Shown here piece by piece: positions 26,933 through 34,790 of a DNA stretch of 64,000 nt; position 1 is the first letter of the stretch, and each line of letters begins with the position of its first letter. A program made the position numbers and the translations under genes. Origin of the DNA: JACDAN01 sp036554945 (GTDB lineage: Bacteria; Actinomycetota; Thermoleophilia; Gaiellales; Gaiellaceae); assembly GCA_036554945.1 (NCBI GenBank), contig DATBMH010000052.1:1-64000 (forward strand), given 5' to 3'. The notes beneath the pieces were generated by a model, which searched no databases, was not told the DNA's origin, and was given only the letters and a program-made list of their open reading frames with translations.

Positions 26933-28282
26933 TTGCCGCAGGCCGCCGTGAAAGTCCCCGTGTACCGAGGCGCGTTCGGGCCGGAACAGGCCGAGCGCCT
27001 GCTTTGGCGCGCCGGCTTCGGGCCGAAGCGCGGCCAGGCGAAGGCGTTTGCGAGGAAGGGGCTGAACGAGTCAGTCCGCGCGCTGACCGCTCCGGGCCGG
27101 GAGCGCTTCGTCGGACCGAAGCCGAGGGACGAGAAGGGCCGCCCGCTCGCGCCGCGCGACGCCTGGGGCCACGACCACCTCTGGTGGCTCGACCGCATGG
27201 TGCGCAGCAACAAGCCGCTGATGGAGCGGATGACGCTCGTCTGGCACGACTGGTTCGCGACCTCGAACGACGGCGTCGGGTCGCAGAACCTGATGATCCG
27301 GCAGAACGCGCTCCTCCGGCGCTACTGGCTCGGCTCCTTCCGGCAGCTCACGCTCGCCATGACGAAGGACCCGGCGATGCTGCTCTGGCTCTCGGGCACC
27401 GAGAACACCAAGTGGTCGCCGAACGAGAACTACGCCCGGGAGCTGATGGAGCTCTTCACGCTCGGCGCCGGCCGCGGCTACACCGAGCGCGACGTCCGCG
27501 AGCAGGCGCGGGCCCTCACCGGGTTCCGCAACGACTGGCGCGAGGGCGTCGGCCCCACGCGCTTCCGCTTCGACAGCGAGCGGCACGACGTCGGCAACAA
27601 GCGCATCTTCGGGCGCAGCGGGCGGTTCGACTGGCGCGACGCCGTCGAGCTCTGCATCAAGCACCCGCGGCACCCGTCGTTCTTCGTCTCGAAGCTCTGG
27701 AGCTACTTCATCCCGGTCGCGCCGCCGCGGGGGACGCAGCGCGCGCTGGAGCGGCTGTACGTCCAGCGCCGGTACGCCGTTCGACCGGTCGTCCAGGCGA
27801 TCCTCAAGCATCCGCTGCTCTACGACGGCCCGCGGATGGTCAAGCCGCCGATCGTCTATACCGCCGGCCTGCTGAGGGCGTCCGGCCGCGGCGTGGACAC
27901 CGAGTCGTGGACGTGGCTCTGCGCGAACGCCGGGCAGCAGCTCTTCTACCCGCCGAACGTCGCGGGCTGGAACGACGAGCGCTGGCTCGACACGGCCACG
28001 TACCTCGCCCGTTGGGACATCGCCGGACGGGTCACGAGGCCCGAGGCGCTCGACCCCGGCAAGGTGCAGGCGCCGTTCGACGCCGACAAGCTCGTCGACC
28101 GGGCGCTCGCCTTCTGGGGCAACCCGCCGCTCTCCCGCGGGACGCGCCGCGTCCTCCACCGGTACACGACCCGCGCGCTCGGGACCGCGAACTCGAGCTG
28201 GAAGAAGAAGAGCTACCCGGCGCTGGTCGAGAACTCCCTGCGCCACCTGATCGCCATCTCCCCCGACTTCCAGACCTCATGA
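26933..28282 (+). CDS. DUF1800 family protein
   Basis: 449 residues. DUF1800 markers: AERLLWRAGFGPKRGQ, MVWHDWFATS-like LVWHDWFATSND, NENYARELMELFTLG, YTERDVREQARALTGF and FYPPNVAGWND. Function unknown; in many bacteria it is paired with DUF1501, as here (ATGA overlap). TTG at 26933 is chosen, with GTG at 26948 an alternative. No signal peptide is visible. Confidence 0.88.
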   Translation: MPQAAVKVPVYRGAFGPEQAERLLWRAGFGPKRGQAKAFARKGLNESVRALTAPGRERFVGPKPRDEKGRPLAPRDAWGHDHLWWLDRMVRSNKPLMERMTLVWHDWFATSNDGVGSQNLMIRQNALLRRYWLGSFRQLTLAMTKDPAMLLWLSGTENTKWSPNENYARELMELFTLGAGRGYTERDVREQARALTGFRNDWREGVGPTRFRFDSERHDVGNKRIFGRSGRFDWRDAVELCIKHPRHPSFFVSKLWSYFIPVAPPRGTQRALERLYVQRRYAVRPVVQAILKHPLLYDGPRMVKPPIVYTAGLLRASGRGVDTESWTWLCANAGQQLFYPPNVAGWNDERWLDTATYLARWDIAGRVTRPEALDPGKVQAPFDADKLVDRALAFWGNPPLSRGTRRVLHRYTTRALGTANSSWKKKSYPALVENSLRHLIAISPDFQTS

Positions 28283-29655
28283 GCCGCTGCTGCAACGAGT
28301 ACTCGCGCTCCTCCATGCTCCGCCGGGCCGTCGCCGAGGCGGGCTCGGGCCTGCCGGTCATCGAGCCGGGCATGCCGCTGCCGGCCGGGACCGGCCTCGA
28401 CCGACGCGACCTCCTTCTCCGTTCCGCCGGCCTCGCCCTCGCTGTCTACGGCGCCGGGGCCTTCCCGCTGCCGGGCTTCGAGGAGGGGATCCTCGAGGCC
28501 GCCGCGGCCGCGCCGTCGCAGCCCGTGCTCGTCAGCGTCTTCCTCGACGGCGGGATCGACTCGCTCTCGCTCCTCGCGCCGGTCGCGGATCCCGACTACA
28601 GGCGGCTGCGCCCGAAGCTGGCCCTGCCGGACTCGTCGCTCGTCTTCACCGAGGACCCGCGGCTCCGCTGGCATCCGCAGGCGACCGCGCTCCGGACGCT
28701 CCACCTCGAGGGCAAGCTCACCGTTCTCCCGACGATCGGCTACACGGACGCCGACCAGTCCCATTTCACGTCGCGCCACTACTGGGAGGTCGGCGCGACG
28801 AACGCGGGCCTGCGGACCGGCTGGCTCGGCCGCTACCTCGACAAGGCCGGGCGGGGGGACAACCCGCTGCAGGGGCTCAGCCTCGACGGTGAGCTCGCGC
28901 CCCCGCTCGCGACCAGCAAGGCGCCGGTCGCGGCGCTGCGCGGCGCCGACGGCTACCGCTTCTGGGCCCCGGGCGTCTGGGGCGAGGTCGAGACGAAGAT
29001 GCTCGAGACCCTCGGCGCGCTGGGCGCCGCGCGCGGAACGAAGGACAAGGCGCTCGCCTCGATCGCCGGCATCTCGAAGCAGGCGCAGACCCTGCGCCGT
29101 CAGCTCGCGCCGTTCAACCAGCGCGGCGGGATCACGAGCCCGGTCACCTACCCGCAGGCCCGCAGCAGCTTCCCGCAGCGCATGGCCGGCCTCGCCGCGA
29201 TGCTCGGCGCGGGCCTGCCGCTCCGCTGCGTCGCGCTGCGCGCCTTCGGGATGTACGACACGCACGACGACCAGCCGGAGCAGCTCGCGGAGGGCATCAA
29301 GCTGACCGGCGAGACGCTGCTCGCGTTCCAGCGCGACCTCGAGGCGCGCGGACTGGCCGACCGGGTCATGACGCTGATCTGGTCCGAGTTCGGCCGGCGC
29401 GGCGAGGAGAACGGATCGCTGGGCACCGACCACGGCGCCGCCGGCGTCGGGATGCTCATGGGCGCCCGGGTCCGGGGGGCGATGATCGGCGAGCTCCCGC
29501 AGCTCCGCTCGGCGCTCGACCGGCACGGGAACCTGAAGGCGTCGGTCGACTTCCGGAGCGTTTACACCTCGATCCTCGAGCAGTGGTTCGACTTCGACGC
29601 GGCCGGCGCGATCCCGAACGCCAAGGCGTACCGGCGGCTCCAGCTCGTCAAGTGA
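28279..29655 (+). CDS. DUF1501 family exported protein
   Basis: 458 residues. A twin-arginine-like segment LDRRDLLLRSAGLALAVYGA lies at residues 40-60, suggesting Tat export after a longer N-region. DUF1501 motifs: LVSVFLDGGIDSLSLLAP, GYTDADQSHFTSRHYWEVG, and the C-terminal WSEFGRRGEENGSLGTDHGAAGVGM. The fold belongs to the alkaline phosphatase/sulfatase group; activity unknown. Coupled to DUF1800 upstream and to a cupredoxin downstream (GTGA overlap). Confidence 0.9.
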   Translation: MSRCCNEYSRSSMLRRAVAEAGSGLPVIEPGMPLPAGTGLDRRDLLLRSAGLALAVYGAGAFPLPGFEEGILEAAAAAPSQPVLVSVFLDGGIDSLSLLAPVADPDYRRLRPKLALPDSSLVFTEDPRLRWHPQATALRTLHLEGKLTVLPTIGYTDADQSHFTSRHYWEVGATNAGLRTGWLGRYLDKAGRGDNPLQGLSLDGELAPPLATSKAPVAALRGADGYRFWAPGVWGEVETKMLETLGALGAARGTKDKALASIAGISKQAQTLRRQLAPFNQRGGITSPVTYPQARSSFPQRMAGLAAMLGAGLPLRCVALRAFGMYDTHDDQPEQLAEGIKLTGETLLAFQRDLEARGLADRVMTLIWSEFGRRGEENGSLGTDHGAAGVGMLMGARVRGAMIGELPQLRSALDRHGNLKASVDFRSVYTSILEQWFDFDAAGAIPNAKAYRRLQLVK

Positions 29656-30014
29656 GGCGGCTCGCGCTGCTCGGGCTGACGGCGCTCGCAGTCGCCGGCG
29701 CGGCGCATCCCGTCCTCGCAGCCCGCCCGCCGACCCGGATCCAGGTGACGGCGCTCGAGTTCGAGTACCGGCTCTCGCGTCTGACGGTCCGCCAGGGGCC
29801 GGCGCTGATCCAGCTCGTCAACTACGGCGAGGACGAGCACGACATGTGGATCCAGCGCATCGGGGGGACGAAGCGGTGGAAGGTGCGGCGGATCCTGCCG
29901 GACGAGCGGGCGACGCTCTCGATCCGCCTTCGCCCCGGCCGGTACCGCCTCTGGTGTGCCGTGACGGACCACCGGTCGCGCGGCATGCGCGCAACGCTCC
30001 GCGTCAGACGCTAG
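29652..30014 (+). CDS. Secreted cupredoxin-like protein
   Basis: 120 residues. Signal peptide (RRLALLGLTALAVAGAAHPVLA), then a plastocyanin-like domain. Possible type 1 copper ligands are His in EDEHDMW, Cys in RLWCAVTDH, the following His, and Met in RGMRA, in the expected order. GTG at 29652 overlaps the DUF1501 stop. Third gene of a DUF1800-DUF1501-cupredoxin operon, so the three probably act together outside the membrane. Confidence 0.8.
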   Translation: MRRLALLGLTALAVAGAAHPVLAARPPTRIQVTALEFEYRLSRLTVRQGPALIQLVNYGEDEHDMWIQRIGGTKRWKVRRILPDERATLSIRLRPGRYRLWCAVTDHRSRGMRATLRVRR

Positions 30015-30018
30015 ACGC

Positions 30019-30094
30019 CAAGTAACACAGTGTTACTTGAGGCTTGGGGCGGCTCGCCATCCTCCCTTCCCGACTTAGTGACACAGTGTTACTA
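30019..30094. promoter_or_regulatory. Two near-identical palindromes between convergent genes
   Basis: AAGTAACACAGTGTTACTT (centre 30029) and TAGTGACACAGTGTTACTA (centre 30085) share the core ACACAGTGTTACT. The first has perfect arms, the second one mismatch. They look like TetR-type operators in tandem 56 bp apart, yet they sit between two gene ends, and the second overlaps the stop codon of the serine hydrolase gene. Confidence 0.6.
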
Positions 30095-30907
30095 GGGGCT
30101 TGAGGGGATCTCGGAGATCACCGCGTCCGAGAGCCGCGGCCAGGCCACCTTCGCCCACTCGTCGAAGCCGTGGTCGGTGAGGCAGCCGAGCGCGAGCTGC
30201 CGGTCGGGATCGACCCAGAGGAAGGTGCCGCTGCCGCCCCAGTGGCCGAACGTCCGCTCCGAGGCGAGCGTCCCCGACCAGTGCCCGGGCTTGCGGTCGC
30301 GCAGCTCGAAGCCGAGCCCCCAGTCGTTCGGGTCGAAGCGGCCCATCGACGGGATCACGCCGGAGAGCCCCGGGAACTGCACCTCGGTCGCCTCCGCGAG
30401 GGTCTCCGGCGCCACGAGTGTCGGCCCGAGGAGCTCGCGCGCGAGGCGGAGCAGATCGTCGAGCGAGCCGTGGAGCGCCGACGCCGGAGAGCCGCGCAGC
30501 TCCGCCCGGAGCCCGAGCGGCCCGAGGACGGCCTGGCGCAGGTACTCCTCGAACGGCATCTCCGCGGCCCCGGCCACCGTCTCGGCGGCGAGCTCGATGC
30601 CCGGGTTCGAGTAGATCCGGCGCGTCCCGGGCTCCGCGATCGGCACGTCGCCCTCGAACGGGAGACCCGAGGCGTGGGCGAGCAGGTGCCGCATCGTCGA
30701 GCCAGGCGGGCCGACCGGCTGGTCGAGGTCGACCGTGCCCTCCTCCGCGGCGACGAGGATCGCGAGCGTCGTCGCCAGTTTGGTCACTGACGCCCAGCGG
30801 AACACCCGGTCCGTGAGCCCGTGCGTAGCGACCACGTCTTGCCGCACGACGACGCCGGCCGACACGTTCTCGGCCGGCCAGTCGTCCACCTGGCGCAGAG
30901 CGTCCAC
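30092..30907 (-). CDS. Serine hydrolase, beta-lactamase/penicillin-binding-protein-like
   Basis: 271 residues from the GTG at 30907. The catalytic SxxK is SVTK in RWASVTKLATTLA, and the YxN motif is YSNPG. The C-terminal FGHWGGSGTFLWVDP takes the place of the KTG box as in the class C-like esterase/D-peptidase group. An upstream start at 30973 exists but would overlap divergent RidA. No signal peptide, so probably cytoplasmic; substrate unknown. Confidence 0.85.
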   Translation of the reverse strand: MDALRQVDDWPAENVSAGVVVRQDVVATHGLTDRVFRWASVTKLATTLAILVAAEEGTVDLDQPVGPPGSTMRHLLAHASGLPFEGDVPIAEPGTRRIYSNPGIELAAETVAGAAEMPFEEYLRQAVLGPLGLRAELRGSPASALHGSLDDLLRLARELLGPTLVAPETLAEATEVQFPGLSGVIPSMGRFDPNDWGLGFELRDRKPGHWSGTLASERTFGHWGGSGTFLWVDPDRQLALGCLTDHGFDEWAKVAWPRLSDAVISEIPSSP

Positions 30908-30926
30908 GGCGGCGGATACTAGGCGC

Positions 30927-31319
30927 GTGCCGCACCGTCGAATCCCCGGCCACTCCCCGTTCGAGGCCGTCATGGGCTACTCGCGCGCCGTGGTCGCCGG
31001 CGACCACGTCTACGTCGCCGGCACGGCGCCGATCCCCGCGGACGGCGGCGACCCGCCCGCGGGCGGCTACGAGCAGACGAAGCTGTGCCTCGAGATCATC
31101 GCCGACGCGCTCGAGCGGGCCGGCTCGCGCCTGGAGGACGTCGTCAAGACGTGCGTCTACCTCGTCGACCTGGACGCGTTCGACGACATGGCCCGCGCTC
31201 ACGGCGAGGTCTTCTCGGAGATCCGGCCGGTGAACACGACGGTCGGCATCGCCGGCCTCCTCGACCCGCGCTGGCTCCTCGAGATCGACGCGGTCGCGGT
31301 GGTACCGGAGGCGCGATGA
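30927..31319 (+). CDS. RidA family enamine/imine deaminase
   Basis: 130 residues from a GTG at 30927. Typical segments: RRIPGHSPFEAVMGYSRAVVAGDHVYVAGTAPI, EQTKLCLEIIADALERAGSRLEDVVKTCVYLVDL, FSEIRPVNTTVGIAGLLDPRWLLEIDAVAV. It likely hydrolyses reactive enamines. The stop overlaps the next gene as ATGA. The usual active-site Arg lies in the SEIRPVNT segment. Confidence 0.86.
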   Translation: MPHRRIPGHSPFEAVMGYSRAVVAGDHVYVAGTAPIPADGGDPPAGGYEQTKLCLEIIADALERAGSRLEDVVKTCVYLVDLDAFDDMARAHGEVFSEIRPVNTTVGIAGLLDPRWLLEIDAVAVVPEAR

Positions 31320-32515
31320 AGCAGGCCTGGCCCCCGTCGATCACCGGCGTCGAGGGCGCCGAGCCGGCCGGCAGCGTCCTCGATCACAAGTTCGGCCAGG
31401 GCGACCCCTACACGCTCGGCGTCGAGGAGGAGTACATGCTCCTCGACGGCGAGAGCTTCGACCTGGTCCAGCGCATCGACACGATCCTCGCCGCCTTCGT
31501 CGGGCACGAGGAAGAGGCGCGGATGAAGCCGGAGCTGATGCAGTCGACGCTCGAGGTTGCGACGCCGGTCTGCCGCACCGCGGGCGAGGCGGACCGGGCG
31601 CTCAGGAGGCTCCGGTCGGCGGTCCGCGACATCGCGACCGAGAACGGGCTCCGCATGGGCTCGGCCGGGACCCACCCGTTCAGCCTCTTCGAGCGCCAGC
31701 GGATCACGGCCCGCGACCGCTACCGGACGCTCGTCGACCAGATGCAGTACGTCGCCCGTCGCGAGCTGATCTTCGGGCTCCACGTCCACGTCGCGGTCGA
31801 CCATCCGGACAAGGCGATCCACGTCGTCAACGGGATCCTCGCCGACCTGCCGATGCTCCTTGCGCTCTCCGCGAGCTCGCCGTTCTGGCGCGGCGAGCCG
31901 ACGGGCCTGGCCTCCACGCGCCAGCCGATCTTCGCGGCCTTCCCCCGCTCCGGCCCCCCGCCGCGCTTCCGCGACTACGCCGAGTATGCGGAGGTCGTGG
32001 GCCAGCTCGAGCGGACGGGCTGCATCGCGGACTACACGCACATCTGGTGGGACATCCGGCCGCACCCGCGGCTCGGCACGGTCGAGATCCGCATCTGCGA
32101 CTGCGTCACGCGCGTGGAGGACGCTGTCGCGATCGCCGCCCTGTGCCAGGCGCTCGTCAAGCTGTACTGCGAGCAGTCCGAGAGTGACGGCGTCCCGAGC
32201 TACCACCGCGTGCTGACGACCGAGAACAAGTGGCTCGCCGTGCGGTACGGCCTCGACGCGCCGATCATGGACCTGAAGACCGGGAACCGGAACCGCGTGC
32301 CCCTCTCCCAGGTCATCCGCAAGCGGCTCGACGACGTGGAGCCGCACGCACGCGAGCTGGGCTCGGATCGCGAGCTCGAGGGCATCCGCGAGATCCTCCG
32401 CCGGGGCAACGGCGCCGACCGCCAGCTCCGTGTCTACAACGCGAACCGCGACATCGTCGAGGTCGCAAGGGAGATCGCGGACGCCACCGAAGCAGGCGGA
32501 GATCCTTCTGGCTGA
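31316..32515 (+). CDS. ybdK: Glutamate-cysteine ligase-like carboxylate-amine ligase, YbdK type
   Basis: 399 residues. YbdK/GCS2 signatures: LGVEEEYMLLD, HPFSLFERQRITARDRY, LIFGLHVHVAVDH, and WWDIRPHPRLGTVEIRICDCVT. YbdK of E. coli has weak glutamate-cysteine ligase activity; the natural substrate is not known. Overlaps RidA by ATGA. A structured repeat starts within its stop codon (32511). Confidence 0.88.
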   Translation: MKQAWPPSITGVEGAEPAGSVLDHKFGQGDPYTLGVEEEYMLLDGESFDLVQRIDTILAAFVGHEEEARMKPELMQSTLEVATPVCRTAGEADRALRRLRSAVRDIATENGLRMGSAGTHPFSLFERQRITARDRYRTLVDQMQYVARRELIFGLHVHVAVDHPDKAIHVVNGILADLPMLLALSASSPFWRGEPTGLASTRQPIFAAFPRSGPPPRFRDYAEYAEVVGQLERTGCIADYTHIWWDIRPHPRLGTVEIRICDCVTRVEDAVAIAALCQALVKLYCEQSESDGVPSYHRVLTTENKWLAVRYGLDAPIMDLKTGNRNRVPLSQVIRKRLDDVEPHARELGSDRELEGIREILRRGNGADRQLRVYNANRDIVEVAREIADATEAGGDPSG

Positions 32516-32645
32516 AAGTCTCACGTCTTTCAGCCACCAGATGAAGCCGGGTGCCGCCTGCGGCGGCACCCGGCGGCGGAGCGACGCGAGCGTGCCCTGT
32601 CGGGAGAGCGCGAGCGGCGAAACGGGCAGAGCCCGTTTCGCGGCG
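32511..32645 (+). repeat. Structured 3'-end repeat, copy A
   Basis: The copy begins with an 8-bp hairpin GCTGAAAG/CTTTCAGC (loop TCTCACGT) that includes the stop codon of the YbdK gene. It continues with a GCCGGG(T/C)G-type GC-rich hairpin and an AGCGACGCGAG block, and ends with hairpin GAAACGGGC/GCCCGTTTC (32619-32639) plus GCGGCG. The same order occurs in copy B (54495-54626, opposite strand). Both lie directly 3' of a gene in its own direction. Confidence 0.65.
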
Positions 32646-32652
32646 ACTCGTC

Positions 32653-32938
32653 TTATTCGACCATCCTCAGGGTCCGCAGGATCGCGTTGACCGCCTCAAG
32701 CGCGCGCTCGGCGTCGGCGTTCTCGCGCAAGCTCAGCACGGCCGTGACAACTCGATCGCCGATCCGCCGTCTTCGAATGAACTGGACTGGGACGCAAGGC
32801 GTCGGGCTCGGCGCGGTCGCTCAGGTGGAGGGAGAGGCGCGTGGAAGGACCAGGAGGGCGCCGTTCAAGGAGCGCCACGTTCCGGGCCGACGCGGTAGCG
32901 AGGCCACAGCAGGCCGCAGTGGCCAACAGCAGCTTCAT
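32653..32938 (-). pseudogene. Possible frameshifted small gene
   Basis: From an ATG at 32938 a frame begins MKLLLATAACCGLATASA (signal-peptide-like). In a different frame a second segment ends at 32653 with VVTAVLSLRENADAERALEA then NAILRTLRMVE, with good third-position G/C. The two are out of frame and no start precedes the second. The simplest reading is one small gene broken by a shift near 32780. The remaining bases 32939-33051 hold nothing clear beyond the sigma factor promoter region. Confidence 0.35.
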
Positions 32939-33051
32939 GGACCAGAGTTACGTCTATGAGAGCGCGCGAGGTCCGGGACCTCGACGTCTTCGATGGACGT
33001 AGGTCAGACGATGGACCTCCGCGACGATCTCGTTCGTATAGCAGGCGCGCG

Positions 33052-33597
33052 ATGGCTGCGCTCCAAGCCAACGAGCGCGCCTGGATCCGGGGCGCCCAGG
33101 CGGGCTCGCTGCCCGATCTCGAGGCGCTCTTCCGCGAGCACTGGCCGCGCGCCTTCCGTGCGGCGTACCTCGTCGTCCACGATGCTGCAGCCGCGGAGGA
33201 CATCGCGCAGGAGGCGTTCCTCGCCGCGATCCGGACGCTCGACCGGTTCGACCGGCGCCGTCCGTTCGGGCCGTGGCTGCACCGGATCGTCGTCAACCGC
33301 GCGATCGACTGGGCGCGCGCACGGACGCTGCGGGCCGAGGTTGGAGAGCCGGCGCTCGAGCTCGCGGCCTCGGATGCCCCGGGGAACCCGACGCCGTACT
33401 CGCAGCCGGTGCTGGCCGCGCTCGGCGAGCTCTCGCCGGAGCACCGCGCGGTGATCGTCCTCCGTCACCTCCTCGAGTACACCCCGGGCGAGATCGCGCG
33501 GATGCTGGACATCCCCCGCGGAACCGTGAACTCGCGTCTGCGGCGCGGGCTGGACGACCTCGCGGAGCGGCTCGAGCCGGACGAGGAGACGCTGTGA
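33052..33597 (+). CDS. ECF-type RNA polymerase sigma factor
   Basis: 181 residues. Region 2: LEALFREHWPRAFRAAYLVV then AAEDIAQEAFLAAI, WLHRIVVNRAIDWARA. Region 4: LGELSPEHRAVIVLRHLLEYTPGEIARMLDIPRGTVNSRLRRGLDDL. ATG at 33052 chosen; the frame is open upstream without sigma-like sequence. The stop overlaps the next gene as GTGA, and that gene is the likely anti-sigma partner. Confidence 0.92.
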   Translation: MAALQANERAWIRGAQAGSLPDLEALFREHWPRAFRAAYLVVHDAAAAEDIAQEAFLAAIRTLDRFDRRRPFGPWLHRIVVNRAIDWARARTLRAEVGEPALELAASDAPGNPTPYSQPVLAALGELSPEHRAVIVLRHLLEYTPGEIARMLDIPRGTVNSRLRRGLDDLAERLEPDEETL

Positions 33598-34781
33598 CGG
33601 ACCGCGAGCTCCGCCGCGCGCTGTTCGGCATCCGGCCGCCCGACGAGCTCGGCGCACAGCGGCGCGCCTGGCTGGTCGCGCGGACCGCGTTCGACGAGCG
33701 CGAGCCGATGGCGTGGCCGCGCCGTCACGCGCGGGCGCTGCTGCTCGCGGCGGCCGCCGTCGCCCTCCTCGCCGCCGTGCTCAGCCCGCAGGGCCGTGCC
33801 GTCATCGACGACGTCCGCGAGGCGCTCGGCACCGAGAGGGTCGTCGGCGTGCAGCGGGCGCAGCCGTCACTCACGTCGCTGCCGGCTGCGGGCCGCGTCC
33901 TCGTCGTCGCGCCGAAGGGCGCCTGGGTGGTCGAGGCGGACGGGTCGAAGCGGCGGCTCGGCGACTACGACGACGCCTCCTGGTCGCCGCAGGGCCTCCA
34001 TGCAGTCGTCTCGACGCGGAGCCAGCTCGCGGCCGTGCGCCCGAACGGGGAGGTCCGGTGGACGCTGGCCAGGCCGCGCGTCCACGACGCGCGCTGGTCG
34101 CCGAGCGGGTTCCGGATCGCCTACCTCAGCGGCTCGAACCTCCGGATCGTCGCCGGCGACAAGACCGGTGACCGGCGAGTGGACGCTGCCGCCGCGGTCG
34201 CGCCCGCCTGGCGGCCGGGCGACGAGCACGTCCTCGCCTACGTGACCCCGACCGGGACGCTCACGGTGGCGCAGACGGACTCGGGCGAGACGCTCTGGAC
34301 GGCGCCTGTTCGGGCGACCCCGGCGCAGCTGGAGTGGTCGTCGGACGGCACGCGGCTCCTCGTCGCCGTCCCGCTCTCACCGAGCCGGTTCGCGTTGACC
34401 GTGTACGACGGCACGGGGCGCCGCCTTCAGTCGCTGCCGCTGCCTGGCACGTTCCGCACCGCGGCCTTCGCGCCGGACGACAATCGCATCGCCGTCGTCC
34501 GGTCACAGGCAGGCCGCAGTGAGCTCGTCATCAGCGAGAGCGACCAGCTTCGCGTGCGCGAGCCGGTCTTCGCGGGCAAGGGTGCATTCAGCGACGTCGC
34601 CTGGTCGCCGGGCGGACGGTGGCTCCTCCTCGGCTGGGAGAGCGCCGACCAGTGGCTCTTCATCCGGTCGACGGACGTCGAGAAGATCAAGGCCGTCTCG
34701 AGCCTCGCGCAGCAGTTCGACCCCGGCGGGACGGGCGCCGGCGAGTTCCCGCGCATCGAAGGCTGGTGCTGCGGCCAGTAG
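33594..34781 (+). CDS. Anti-sigma-like membrane protein with beta-propeller (PD40-type) domain
   Basis: 395 residues. A short N-terminal cytoplasmic part (residues 1-40: LRRALFGIRPPDELGAQRRAW) precedes one membrane helix (about 45-62), then an extracytoplasmic WD40/TolB-like propeller with repeated blades (DASWSPQGLHAVVS, DARWSPSGFRIAYLS, QLEWSSDGTRLLVA, DVAWSPGGRWLLLG). It overlaps the ECF sigma gene (GTGA), so it is probably its regulator, sensing something outside the cell. A classical ZAS anti-sigma zinc motif is absent. Confidence 0.8.
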   Translation: MTDRELRRALFGIRPPDELGAQRRAWLVARTAFDEREPMAWPRRHARALLLAAAAVALLAAVLSPQGRAVIDDVREALGTERVVGVQRAQPSLTSLPAAGRVLVVAPKGAWVVEADGSKRRLGDYDDASWSPQGLHAVVSTRSQLAAVRPNGEVRWTLARPRVHDARWSPSGFRIAYLSGSNLRIVAGDKTGDRRVDAAAAVAPAWRPGDEHVLAYVTPTGTLTVAQTDSGETLWTAPVRATPAQLEWSSDGTRLLVAVPLSPSRFALTVYDGTGRRLQSLPLPGTFRTAAFAPDDNRIAVVRSQAGRSELVISESDQLRVREPVFAGKGAFSDVAWSPGGRWLLLGWESADQWLFIRSTDVEKIKAVSSLAQQFDPGGTGAGEFPRIEGWCCGQ

Positions 34782-34790
34782 GGTCCCGCC

